Of a DNA stretch of 19,817 nt, positions 6,773 through 16,315 are shown one piece after another (the stretch's first letter is position 1; each line of letters starts with the position of its first letter). Source of the DNA: Solirubrobacteraceae bacterium. Lineage in GTDB: Bacteria > Actinomycetota > Thermoleophilia > Solirubrobacterales > Solirubrobacteraceae. Under the pieces are notes generated by a model that saw only the letters and a program-made list of their open reading frames with translations, had not been told where the DNA came from and did not search any database. The DNA lies in NCBI GenBank assembly GCA_016462625.1, contig JAEMSV010000069.1, forward strand, positions 1 to 19,817, given 5' to 3'. A program made the position numbers and the translations under genes.

Positions 6773-7227
6773 GCTGCCTCCAGGGATTCGCCGAGACGCT
6801 CCAGCGCGCTGGTCAGGCCGGCGACGGCCGCGCGATGGATCTCCTCGGTCGTGGTGATGGACGTGTGCAGGTCGAGGGCGGTCCGGCCGCCCCCGAGGTC
6901 GGTGAAGATCACGACGCTCTCCGTGGCCTCGCCGTTCGGGCCGCGGTCGTGCTCGGTGAAGACGAGGCGCTCGAGGGCGACCACGTCGCGGAAGACGGCC
7001 CGGGTGGTCATCTCGTACCCCGTCTCCTCGTGGCGGGTGGTCACGTGGAAGCGCCCGCCGGGCCACGGCTCGAGCACGAGTGAGTCCGGCTGGGCGAGGT
7101 GGCCGCGCTTCCCCCACCAGGTGACGAGCCGCTCTGGCTCGGTCCATGCACGCCAGACGAGCTCCCGCGGCGCGGCGTAGACGCGCGACACGGCGATCTC
7201 GCGCAGGCCGACGGCGTCAGGCGTCAC
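6769..7227 (-). CDS. SRPBCC / AHSA1-family protein
   Basis: A 152-residue START-like ligand-binding protein. The family signature is clear: IAVSRVYAAPRELVWRAWTE followed by PERLVTWWG, then DLGGGRTALDLH and a C-terminal helix with LTSALERLGESLEA. Such proteins bind hydrophobic ligands, and in ArsR operons like this one their physiological role is mostly unknown. I chose the GTG at 7227: it overlaps the arsR stop by 11 nt and has GGGGAG 7 nt upstream. Extending farther upstream would only read through arsR out of frame. The stop overlaps the VOC start by 4 nt. Confidence 0.88.
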   Translation of the reverse strand: MTPDAVGLREIAVSRVYAAPRELVWRAWTEPERLVTWWGKRGHLAQPDSLVLEPWPGGRFHVTTRHEETGYEMTTRAVFRDVVALERLVFTEHDRGPNGEATESVVIFTDLGGGRTALDLHTSITTTEEIHRAAVAGLTSALERLGESLEAA

Positions 7228-7534
7228 GGAGGTGCTCCCCGAGCCGGTCGAGGCTCTCCTCCCAGAACGGCCGGTAGTCGGCCAGCCAATCGGCCGCCTC
7301 GCGCATGGCACCCGCCTGGAGCGTCGACGGCCGCAGCTGGGCCGTCCGCCCGCGGCTGACGAGCCCGGCGCGCTCGAGCACCTTCAGGTGCTTGGAGACG
7401 GCCTGCACACTGATCGGAAACGGCTCGGCCAGCTCGGCGACGCTGGCCTCGCCCTCGGACAGGCGGGCGAGAATCGCCCGGCGCGTCGGGTCGGCAAGGG
7501 CGGCGAAGGTGGTGGTGAGCTGGTCGGCGGCCAT
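7217..7534 (-). CDS. ArsR-family winged-helix repressor
   Basis: A 105-residue compact regulator with the ArsR fold: FAALADPTRRAILARLSEGE, then VAELAEPFPISVQAVSKHLK and VLERAGLVSRGRTAQLR as recognition helix and wing. No ELCVCDL-type metal-binding cysteines are present, so it is not an arsenic or heavy-metal sensor; it belongs with the ArsR proteins that accompany AHSA1/SRPBCC genes. It leads a three-gene overlapping operon and very likely represses it from the AACC-N4-GGTT sites just upstream. ATG 7534 has no strong ribosome-binding site. Confidence 0.9.
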   Translation of the reverse strand: MAADQLTTTFAALADPTRRAILARLSEGEASVAELAEPFPISVQAVSKHLKVLERAGLVSRGRTAQLRPSTLQAGAMREAADWLADYRPFWEESLDRLGEHLRDA

Positions 7535-7537
7535 GTA

Positions 7538-7576
7538 TTCAACCGCACGGTTTCACAACCTAATGGTTGAAGTCAA
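7538..7576 (-). promoter_or_regulatory. arsR operon promoter with tandem AACC-N4-GGTT operators
   Basis: Two dyads of identical form, AACCGCACGGTT (7541-7552) and AACCTAATGGTT (7557-7568), are spaced 16 bp start to start. A wider inverted repeat TTCAACC (7538-7544) / GGTTGAA (7565-7571) embraces both. TTGACT (minus strand, 7576-7571) is a good -35 and contains the stop codon of the upstream usp gene; a matching -10 is weak. The site begins 3 nt from the arsR ATG, as expected for autorepression. Confidence 0.65.
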
Positions 7577-7992
7577 GCGCCGGTGTCCGGCACGACCAGG
7601 AGCGGCCGATCGGCGATCTGCAGCAGCCGGTGCGGCGTCGAGCCGACGAGCGCGCCCTTCAGCGGGTGCTCGCCCCGGGTCCCGACCACGATCGCCCGTG
7701 CATCATGCGCCGCCGCGGCGTCGACGAGCGCCTTCGCGGGGCCCTCCTCCGCCACCTCCGTCGCGACGGTCACGCCGTGCGCGGCCGCCTGGTCGACGGC
7801 ATGCCCGAGGACCTCCGTCGCGCGCTCGCGCAGCGCCCGCGCGTAGTCCTCGACCTCCCCGCCGAGCCGGCTCACCTGATAGGCGAACACGACGACGATG
7901 CCGTCTCCGAACGCCCCGGCAACCCCGATCGCGGTCTCGAGCGCGGCGCGCGCGCAATCCGAGCCGTCGTAGCCGACAACAAGCGTGCTCAT
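7573..7992 (-). CDS. Universal stress protein (UspA family)
   Basis: A 139-residue single Usp domain. It begins MSTLVVGYDGSDCARAALE, with the Asp of the nucleotide pocket (D9), and ends with the ATP-binding signature G-x2-G-x9-G-S in GTRGEHPLKGALVGSTPHRL, so it should be an ATP-binding rather than a UspA-type protein. Its ATG overlaps the permease stop codon (ATGA, 4-nt overlap), which implies coupled translation. Usp domains occur fused to APC permeases in other bacteria, so it may bind or modulate this transporter. That partnership is inference. Confidence 0.92.
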   Translation of the reverse strand: MSTLVVGYDGSDCARAALETAIGVAGAFGDGIVVVFAYQVSRLGGEVEDYARALRERATEVLGHAVDQAAAHGVTVATEVAEEGPAKALVDAAAAHDARAIVVGTRGEHPLKGALVGSTPHRLLQIADRPLLVVPDTGA

Positions 7993-9536
7993 GCCTCTCC
8001 TCCCGTCACTGGCGCGCGTGCGACGAGCGCCGGATCGGCGACCTCGGGCCTGCGCTCGAAGAACGCGCGGTGGCCGATACGCCAGTACAGCATCAGGACC
8101 ACACCGAGCAGGAGGAACCCGATGCCGATGATGAACGGCGGCCCGATGCCGAACCAGGCGTCGCCGGACTCCGAGTTGGCCGGGTCCCACAGGTCGATGC
8201 ACGACTTGATGAAGATCGCGAGGAGGATCACGCCGCCCAGGACCGGGGCAACGCCGATCAGCACGAACGTCTCGACGTTGCGGGTCAGCTCGCGGCGGTA
8301 GTAGATCGCGCAGGCGAAGCCGGTGAGGCCGTAGTAGAAGGCGATCATCAGGCCGAGCGCCGCCAGCGAGTCGAACAGGATGTTCTCGCTGATGAGCGTC
8401 AGCACGACGTACCAGACGATCGACAGCGAGCCCATGAGGATCGTCGAGACGTGCGGCGTCAGGAAGCGCGAGTGCACCCGCCCGAGCGACTCGGGCATCG
8501 CACCGGCCCGGGCCATCGAGAGCGATGTCCTGGCGGTGGGCAGGATGGTGGTCTGCGTCGAAGCCGCCGCCGACGTCAGCACAGCGATGATGAGGATCTT
8601 GTCCAACGGCGAGCCGAAGACGCTCTCGCCGAGGGCGCTCAGCACGTCGTCGGCGTTCTTGACGAGCTCCTCAGGGCCGCCGTAGGCCTGCGCGGCGATC
8701 GCGACGACCACGTAGATGAGCAGCAGGATCACCGTGCTCACCAGCGCCGCCCGGCCGGGCGTCTCCGAGCTGTTGGTGCTCTCCTCGTTCACCGTGACCG
8801 TGCTGTCCCAGCCCCAGTAGATGAACACGCCCAGCAGCACCCCGGAGACGAGCGCGCTGAAGCTGTCTATCTCGAACGGGTTCAGCCAGCTGAGGCTGGG
8901 ATCGATGGCGCCGGGCCCGGCATCGCCCGCGTAGACCTTGTAGAGCGCGACGCCCGCGAACAGCGCGAGCGTGATCACTTCGGCGCCCAGGAGCCCGACC
9001 TGCGTGCGCGCCGACAGCTCGATGCCGTACACGCAGATCGCGGTCATGACCGCGATCCAGACGACGCCGACGACGGTCACCGCGACCGTCGAGTCAGCCG
9101 CGCTCTCCCAGCCGACGAGGAGGAACGAGTACAGGCCGGCGATCTGCGCGAGGTTCGCCATGACGAGCACGTCGGCGACCACGATCGCCCAGCCACCCAG
9201 CCAGCCGAAGTACGGCCCCATCGCCCGAGTCGCCCAGGAGAACGTCGTGCCGCAGTCCGGGTCGGCACGGTTCATGTAGTAGTACGCCGCCGCGATCAGC
9301 AGCATCGGGATGAACGACACCAGCAGCACCGCCGGCGATTGCAGCCCGATGCCCGCGACGCCGACGATGAAGCCGAGCGTCGCCGCGAGGCTGTAGCCCG
9401 GCGCGGTCGACGCGACGCCGATCACGAGGTTCGAGACGAACCCGAGCGCGTCCTTCTTGAGGCCCTTCTCGCCGGCGGCCGATCCTGGTGGACCGGCGGC
9501 GGGCACGCGGTTCGCGTCCGCGGCGGTGGTCTCCAT
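7989..9536 (-). CDS. APC-superfamily amino acid / amine permease
   Basis: A 515-residue inner-membrane transporter with about 12 hydrophobic helices between residues 30 and 490. The first helix carries the APC-type break motif in VIGVASTAPGYSLAATLGF, and TTFSWATRAMGPYFGWLGGW is a typical APC segment. The first 25 residues are hydrophilic and cytoplasmic. The substrate is not determinable, but the divergently oriented gamma-glutamyl hydrolase and ligase genes suggest an amine, polyamine or gamma-glutamyl compound. ATG 9536 has no Shine-Dalgarno; a TACAGT hexamer (minus strand, 9548-9543) ends 6 nt upstream, consistent with a leaderless transcript. The 3' end overlaps the Usp gene by 4 nt. Confidence 0.92.
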   Translation of the reverse strand: METTAADANRVPAAGPPGSAAGEKGLKKDALGFVSNLVIGVASTAPGYSLAATLGFIVGVAGIGLQSPAVLLVSFIPMLLIAAAYYYMNRADPDCGTTFSWATRAMGPYFGWLGGWAIVVADVLVMANLAQIAGLYSFLLVGWESAADSTVAVTVVGVVWIAVMTAICVYGIELSARTQVGLLGAEVITLALFAGVALYKVYAGDAGPGAIDPSLSWLNPFEIDSFSALVSGVLLGVFIYWGWDSTVTVNEESTNSSETPGRAALVSTVILLLIYVVVAIAAQAYGGPEELVKNADDVLSALGESVFGSPLDKILIIAVLTSAAASTQTTILPTARTSLSMARAGAMPESLGRVHSRFLTPHVSTILMGSLSIVWYVVLTLISENILFDSLAALGLMIAFYYGLTGFACAIYYRRELTRNVETFVLIGVAPVLGGVILLAIFIKSCIDLWDPANSESGDAWFGIGPPFIIGIGFLLLGVVLMLYWRIGHRAFFERRPEVADPALVARAPVTGGEA

Positions 9537-9739
9537 CGGCCGACTGTATCCGGGCCGCAGACGGCACGATGCACTCCTGCCGGTCGTCGCCGCCCACCTG
9601 GACCGGGTGTACAGCAGAGCGCGCCGAGTCTTCGCCAGCGGGCCGTATGAGCCCCCCGGGCGTGCCGGGCAGGCTTCAACTCATGGACGTTCGTCCGATC
9701 ACTTCGAGTGTCCGCTTCTCTGAGCACACTTCCCAGCGC
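9537..9739. other. Divergent intergenic region between permease and C26 hydrolase
   Basis: About 200 nt without a convincing gene. It holds the putative permease -10 (9543-9548, minus) and a 12-bp palindrome GGACGTTCGTCC (9685-9696) that could be an operator for the rightward genes. An in-frame ATG at 9683 would place that palindrome inside the C26 gene, so its role depends on the true start. Confidence 0.4.
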
Positions 9740-10525
9740 ATGCCCCGTTCCCGCCCCGTGTCCCGGCCGCTCGTCGGCCTCACAACCTCCGAGCTCCGCC
9801 GCCCGGAGCGCATCAAGCGCACGGCGCAGAGCGAGCCGGCCGAGATCGAGCTGGCGCTGAACCTCACGTACCCATCCGCGATCGAGCGCGCCGGCGGCGT
9901 GCCGGTGATCGTGCCGCCGCTGCAGCCCGACGCGATCGACGCGCTCCTCAGCGGTCTCCAAGGGCTCGTCCTCACCGGCGGCCCGGACCTGCACCCCTCG
10001 GTCTATGAGGCGTCCCCGCATGAGAACCTGGGCCCGACCGAGCAGGAGATCGACCTCTTCGAGCTCGCGCTGCTGCAGTCCGCCGAACGCGTCGGCATCC
10101 CCGTGCTGTGCATCTGCCGCGGCATGCAGGCGCTGAACGTCGCCCGCGGCGGCACCCTGATCCAGGACCTGCCGACCGAGCGCCAGAGCGACCTGCAGCA
10201 CCGCCAGGAGGCGCCGGGCCGGGTCCCGACCCATCCGGTGACCGTCGCGCCCGACAGCACCCTGGCGGGGTTGCTCGGCCGCACGGAGCTGGAGGTCAAC
10301 TCGTTCCACCACCAGGCCGTCGACCGCCTCGGCGACGGCCTCCGGATCGTCGCCGAGGCCCCCGATGGCGTGGTCGAAGCCATCGAGTCCACGCGGGGGC
10401 CGTTCATGGTCGGCGTCCAGTGGCACGCGGAGAGCCTGATCGAGAGCGCGGAGCAGCGCACGCTGCTCCAGGCCTTCGTCGCGGCCGCCTCCGAGGGACG
10501 CGGCCTCCGCGTCGCCGCAGCTTGA
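9740..10525 (+). CDS. Gamma-glutamyl-gamma-aminobutyrate hydrolase-like protein (peptidase C26)
   Basis: A class I glutamine-amidotransferase-like hydrolase of 261 residues, in the PuuD/peptidase C26 family, which removes the gamma-glutamyl group from compounds such as gamma-glutamyl-GABA. The nucleophile is C126 in PVLCICRGMQALNVARGGTL, the catalytic His-Glu pair is H229 and E231 in VGVQWHAES, and VLTGGPDLHPSVY and NSFHHQAV are family motifs. ATG 9740 places the RPLVGLTTS strand at the usual distance from the N-terminus, but no ribosome-binding site supports it, and an in-frame ATG at 9683 is possible. It is followed 34 nt later by a carboxylate-amine ligase, so a shared gamma-glutamyl pathway is plausible. 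The specific substrate is unproven. Confidence 0.88.
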   Translation: MPRSRPVSRPLVGLTTSELRRPERIKRTAQSEPAEIELALNLTYPSAIERAGGVPVIVPPLQPDAIDALLSGLQGLVLTGGPDLHPSVYEASPHENLGPTEQEIDLFELALLQSAERVGIPVLCICRGMQALNVARGGTLIQDLPTERQSDLQHRQEAPGRVPTHPVTVAPDSTLAGLLGRTELEVNSFHHQAVDRLGDGLRIVAEAPDGVVEAIESTRGPFMVGVQWHAESLIESAEQRTLLQAFVAAASEGRGLRVAAA

Positions 10526-10546
10526 TCGCCGGCTTGAGCCGAAGAG

Positions 10547-10559
10547 TAGGTTGCACGGT
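10547..10559 (+). promoter_or_regulatory. Possible leaderless promoter -10 of the YbdK-type ligase
   Basis: TAGGTT (10547-10552) lies exactly 7 nt before ATG 10560, the spacing seen for leaderless actinobacterial genes. A TTGATC -35-like hexamer (10522-10527) includes the stop of the preceding gene, but the 19-nt spacer is longer than ideal. The ligase may instead be cotranscribed with the hydrolase. Confidence 0.35.
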
Positions 10560-11702
10560 ATGACCGACTGGGCCGAGTGGCGGGCCGACCCTGCGAACCC
10601 GCCATACACGCTGGGCGTCGAGGAAGAGGTCATGCTCCTCGCGCCGAAGACGTGGTCGCTGGCCCAGGCGATCGCCGACGTGCTCGGCGCCCTCCCGCCG
10701 GAGCTCGCCGAGCGCGTCTCCTCCGAGACGCACTCCGCCGCCGTCGAGCTGGGGACCGGCGTGCACGCGACGGTCGGCGACGCACTCGACGACCTCGTTT
10801 CGCTCCGGCGCCAGCTCGCCGATGTCCTGGGTGGCCTGAATCTCTCCGCCGCCGTCGCCGGGACCCATCCCTTCGCGGTGTGGCAGGAGATGATCGTCAC
10901 CGACCGTGCGCGCCATCAGCTCGTCTTCGGCTCGATGCGTGAGCTGGCGCGCCGCGAGCCGACGTTCGCGCTGCACGTGCACGTCGGCATCCCGGATCCC
11001 GATCACGCGGTGCGGGCGTTCAACAACCTGCGCGCGCACCTTCCCGTCCTGCTCGCCCTGTCCGCGAACTCCCCGTTCTGGCAGGGCCGCGACACGGGCC
11101 TCGCCTCGGCGCGGACGCCGCTGTTCCAGGCCTTCCCGCGCGTCGGGATCCCGCGCCCGTTCCACCACTACGACGAGTACGTCGGCGCGATCGACCAGCT
11201 GATCCGCTGCGAGGCGTTCCCTGACCCCACGTTCCTGTGGTGGGACGTCCGGCTGCAGCCGCGGATCGGGACGGTCGAGATCCGGATCATGGACGCCCAG
11301 TCGACGACGACCGCGACCCGCGCGCTCGTGGCGTTCGTCCAGTGCCTGACCCGGCTCGAGGCCGAGGAGGGCTGGGCCGACCAGCGCCTGGTTCACGCGC
11401 CCGAGGCCCTCGACGAGAACCGCTTCCTCGCCGCCCGCGACGGGACCGGCGTCGCGCTGCTCGACCTGTCGGTCGGCGGACGCGTGAGCCTGCGCGAGCG
11501 CGTCGACAAGATGCTCCAGGCGTGCCGGCCCCACGCCCAGGATCTCGGCTGCGAGGACGACCTCGACCTCGTGCCGGTCCTGCTCTCCGACGCGAGCGCG
11601 CCGCGTCAGCGGCGGCTCGCCGCCGAGGCCGGCGGGCTCGCCGGCCTCGTGGAGAAGCTGGCCGGGGACTTCACCCGCGTGAAGTCCGCCGAGCCGGCGT
11701 AG
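10560..11702 (+). CDS. YbdK-type carboxylate-amine ligase (glutamate-cysteine ligase type 2 family)
   Basis: An ATP-grasp-like GCS2-family enzyme of 380 residues, close to the usual YbdK length. It begins MTDWAEWRADPANPPYTLGV followed by the EEE motif (21-23), and contains FALHVHVGIPDPDHAVRAFN, FHHYDEYV and RIGTVEIRIMDAQ, all typical of the family. YbdK proteins join an amino group to a gamma-carboxylate with ATP and have weak glutamate-cysteine ligase activity; the natural substrate is unknown. ATG 10560 is preferred over the in-frame TTG at 10551. The neighbouring C26 hydrolase would catalyse the reverse kind of step (gamma-glutamyl removal). The gene ends 3 nt from the convergent serA stop. 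Confidence 0.9.
   Translation: MTDWAEWRADPANPPYTLGVEEEVMLLAPKTWSLAQAIADVLGALPPELAERVSSETHSAAVELGTGVHATVGDALDDLVSLRRQLADVLGGLNLSAAVAGTHPFAVWQEMIVTDRARHQLVFGSMRELARREPTFALHVHVGIPDPDHAVRAFNNLRAHLPVLLALSANSPFWQGRDTGLASARTPLFQAFPRVGIPRPFHHYDEYVGAIDQLIRCEAFPDPTFLWWDVRLQPRIGTVEIRIMDAQSTTTATRALVAFVQCLTRLEAEEGWADQRLVHAPEALDENRFLAARDGTGVALLDLSVGGRVSLRERVDKMLQACRPHAQDLGCEDDLDLVPVLLSDASAPRQRRLAAEAGGLAGLVEKLAGDFTRVKSAEPA
11666..11687 (-). terminator. 9-bp hairpin beyond serA, inside ybdK-type gene
   Basis: GGACTTCAC-CCGC-GTGAAGTCC is a perfect 9-bp stem with a 4-nt loop, flanked by further GCCGG/CCGGC complementarity (11661-11665 and 11694-11698). It begins 18 nt past the serA stop on the minus strand and lies within the last codons of the convergent ligase gene. 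No U-run follows, so termination is plausible but unproven. Confidence 0.5.
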
Positions 11703-11705
11703 GTC

Positions 11706-13309
11706 CTAACCCTCGAGCGCGACGCTGCGCCCCGAGACGAAGCCCTCGGACGTCACGATGCCGTCGAGCACCTCGTCGCCGACCGGAACGTCGGTCGTGA
11801 CGATCATGACCGCGTGCGTGTCGTCGGGCTTCTCGTCTCGCTGGTGACCGACAGCGGCGCTCAGGATGTTGATCCCCGCGTCCCCGAGGGCCGTGCCGAC
11901 GCGGCCGATCATGCCCGGCAGGTCGCGGTAGTACAGGAGGGTGATATGGCCCTCGAGCTGCACGTTGAACCGCTGGTCCCACGCCTCAAGCAGGTGCGGG
12001 CGGTTCTGGCGGCCGAGGGTGGTGCCCACCACGCGGGCGCGCTTGTCGCCGGCGACGGCCGTCACCCGGACGAGGTCCAGGAAGTCGCGGGCGGTCGGGT
12101 TCGTCGTCTCGACGACCTCGATGCCGCGCTCCTTGGCGATGCCCGGGGCGTTGACCTCGTTGAGGTCCTCCTCCGTGCGGCCGGCGAGCGCGCCGAGCAG
12201 GACGTTGATGCCCAGCGGGCGCGTGTCGCGCTCGGCGATGCGGCCGAGGAACTCCAGCTCGAAGCGATCCACCGAGGAGCCCTCGACGAGCCCCATCGCG
12301 AGGCGGCCGAGCTGCCGGCACAGCGGCAGGAACGGCCCGAGGACCGCCATGTCCTCCGCGGCAATCGACGGGATGTTCACGGCCGTGCTCACCGTCTCGC
12401 CCTTGAGCGCGGCGATGACCTGCTCGGCGGCCTGGAAGCCGGCGCGGTCGGTCGCCTCCGCGGTCGAGGCGCCGAGGTGCGGCGTGACGACGACGTTGGG
12501 GTATCCGAAGAGCGGGTACTCGGTGATCGGCTCTGACGGGAACACGTCGAGCGCGGCACCGCCGACCTTGCCGCTGTCCAGCGCGGCCTTGAGGTCCTCG
12601 TCGTTGATCAGACCGCCGCGGGCGACGTTCAGGATTCGGACGCCGTCCTTCATCTTGCTGAAGGCCTCGGCGTCGAGCCAGCCCTGCGTCTCCGGCGTCT
12701 TGGGCAGGTGGACCGTGATGAAGTCGGCGACCTTGTAGATCGCGTCGCTGTCCTCGGCCTTCTCGACACCGAGCTCGCGGTAGCGCTCGGCGCCCACGAA
12801 CGGGTCGAACGCGATGACGTTCATCTGGAAGCCCTTGGCGCGCTGCGCGACGAGCTGGCCGATGCGGCCGAAGCCGAGGATGCCGAGCGTCTTGTCCTGC
12901 AGCTCGACGCCCGAGTACTTCGAGCGGTCCCAGCGACCCTCGACGAGCGACTGATGCGCCTGCGGGATGTTGCGCGCCATCGCGAGCAGCAGCGCGAGCG
13001 TGTGCTCGGCGGCCGTCACGACGTTGGACTGCGGCGCGTTCGCGACGACGATGCCGCGTTTCGTCGCGGCCGGGACGTCGACGTTGTCGACCCCGACGCC
13101 CGCGCGGCCGATGGCCTTGAGCTTGCCGGCCTTCTCCATCAGCTCGGGCGTCACCTTCGTCGCCGAGCGGATGAGCAGCCCCTCGTAGTCGCCGATGCGC
13201 TGCTCGAGCTCGGCCTGCTCCCAGTCGACCCCGAGGTCGACGTCGAACCCGGCGTCGCGCAGCAGCTGCACGCCCGAGTCGCCGATCTTTTCCTTGACCA
13301 GGACCTTCA

Positions 13310-13310
<1 letters not shown>
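11706..13310 (-). CDS. serA: D-3-phosphoglycerate dehydrogenase
   Basis: The first enzyme of phosphorylated serine synthesis, oxidising 3-phosphoglycerate with NAD+. The 534-residue protein is the long, three-domain type known from mycobacteria. The Rossmann motif is GFGRIG (146-151), and the catalytic triad is R231 (NVARGG), E260 (PSEP) and H278 (TPHLG). An allosteric-substrate-binding insert follows at about 315-450. A C-terminal ACT domain (YYRDLPGMIGRVGTALGDAG then INI) should bind serine for feedback inhibition. ATG 13310 overlaps the serC TGA by one base (TGATG), so translation is coupled. Upstream in-frame ATGs fall inside serC and are rejected. Confidence 0.97.
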
Positions 13311-14597
<1,287 letters not shown>

Positions 14598-14603
14598 CGG
14601 CGG

Positions 14604-14609
14604 AATATA
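14604..14609 (-). promoter_or_regulatory. Putative -10 of the riboswitch-serC-serA transcript
   Basis: TATATT on the minus strand is close to the -10 consensus and lies 7 nt ahead of the first aptamer bases near 14597. No good -35 is visible; it would fall in the 3' end of the DUF4190 gene. Confidence 0.5.
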
Positions 14610-14616
14610 GCGAGGT

Positions 14617-15267
14617 TCAGCCCAGGCCGACGAGCAGCCGGGCCGCCGGAGCGGCGACCCGGGCGAGCAGGACCGCAGACTCGAAGAGCCGATCCTCAGG
14701 CTCCGTCTCGATGTCGTCGATGTCCCAGTCGGTCGCCAGGATCAGCAGCAGCCAGAACGCCAGGCCGAGCACGGCCAGCACGAGACCGACGATGCCGCAG
14801 ATCAGCCCTGCCTGCGCGAGACCCCGCTGGCCGGGCTTGGTGAAGTCGTTCGGGTCCTCTCCGGCCGCCTTCTTGCCCTTCACGCCGAAGACCCAGCCCA
14901 TGATCGAGCACGGGATGCTCACGAAGAACAGGATCCCGGCGAACATCAGCGTGATCGCGATGCCGGCGATGCCCAGCACGAGCGCGGCGACCGCGGAACC
15001 GTTCGTCGGCCGCGACGGGCGCGGCGCGTAGTAGCCCGGCGCCGGCTGGCCGTACGGGGGTGGCTGGTATCCGCCGGGAGGCTGGTACTGCGGCGGGGGA
15101 TACTGCGGCGGCGCCGGCTGCGCAGGCGGCGGGTACTGCGGGGTCGACGGCGGCAGCCCCTCGACCTGGAACTGCGGTGGCGGGGTCTGCTCACCGCCGG
15201 GAGCCGACGGAGGCAGCCAGCCGCCCGGCTGATCCTGCGGGCGGTCCGTTTCGTCCCCGTCGGCCAT
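14617..15267 (-). CDS. Proline-rich DUF4190-type membrane protein
   Basis: A 216-residue protein with a cytoplasmic-looking N-terminal tail (1-85) rich in Pro, Gln and Tyr, made of loose repeats such as PPPQYQPPGGYQPPPYGQP. Two hydrophobic segments follow (about 90-125 and 148-178) of the DUF4190 kind (SAVAALVLGIAGIAITLMFA then GILFF). The loop between them is charged (GKKAAGEDPNDFTKPGQR). There is no catalytic motif. The function is unknown; such proteins are common in actinobacteria. It starts 12 nt after ilvC with AAGGA at 6-nt spacing, so it is cotranscribed with ilvC. A link to amino-acid synthesis is not implied by sequence. Confidence 0.85.
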   Translation of the reverse strand: MADGDETDRPQDQPGGWLPPSAPGGEQTPPPQFQVEGLPPSTPQYPPPAQPAPPQYPPPQYQPPGGYQPPPYGQPAPGYYAPRPSRPTNGSAVAALVLGIAGIAITLMFAGILFFVSIPCSIMGWVFGVKGKKAAGEDPNDFTKPGQRGLAQAGLICGIVGLVLAVLGLAFWLLLILATDWDIDDIETEPEDRLFESAVLLARVAAPAARLLVGLG

Positions 15268-15279
15268 GTCGGTCCTTCG

Positions 15280-16275
<996 letters not shown>

Positions 16276-16277
16276 GA

Positions 16278-16315
16278 GGCGGCTGAGTCTAGGTCAGCCG
16301 CCATCGCGACGTCAG
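16278..16315 (-). promoter_or_regulatory. ilvC promoter with 9-bp inverted repeat over the -10
   Basis: On the minus strand CTGACG (16315-16310) and TAGACT (16291-16286) form a -35/-10 pair with an 18-nt spacer, about 10 nt before the ilvC ATG. A perfect inverted repeat GGCGGCTGA / TCAGCCGCC (16294-16302 and 16278-16286, 7-nt gap) flanks and overlaps the -10. This is a good operator candidate. The -35 contains the stop codon of the upstream gene. Confidence 0.55.

Noticed and set aside
7305..9650. A 781-codon plus-strand reading frame opposite the permease and Usp genes
   Set aside because: Low-complexity Arg/Asp-rich translation opposite clear transporter and Usp genes; no ribosome-binding site or family features.
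9656..9670. CCCGG-GCGTG-CCGGG hairpin before the C26 gene
   Set aside because: Only five pairs, no conserved neighbours and no U-run; ordinary for GC-rich intergenic DNA.
9422..10900. A 492-codon minus-strand frame opposite the C26 hydrolase
   Set aside because: The opposite strand has intact catalytic motifs; this frame has none and runs across the intergenic region and the permease.
16308..16315. GACGTCAG near the ilvC -35 as a shared operator with the XRE-leuCD promoter
   Set aside because: GACGTC recurs often in the coding DNA of this window, and the ilvC copy lacks the ACAGACGTCTGT symmetry.
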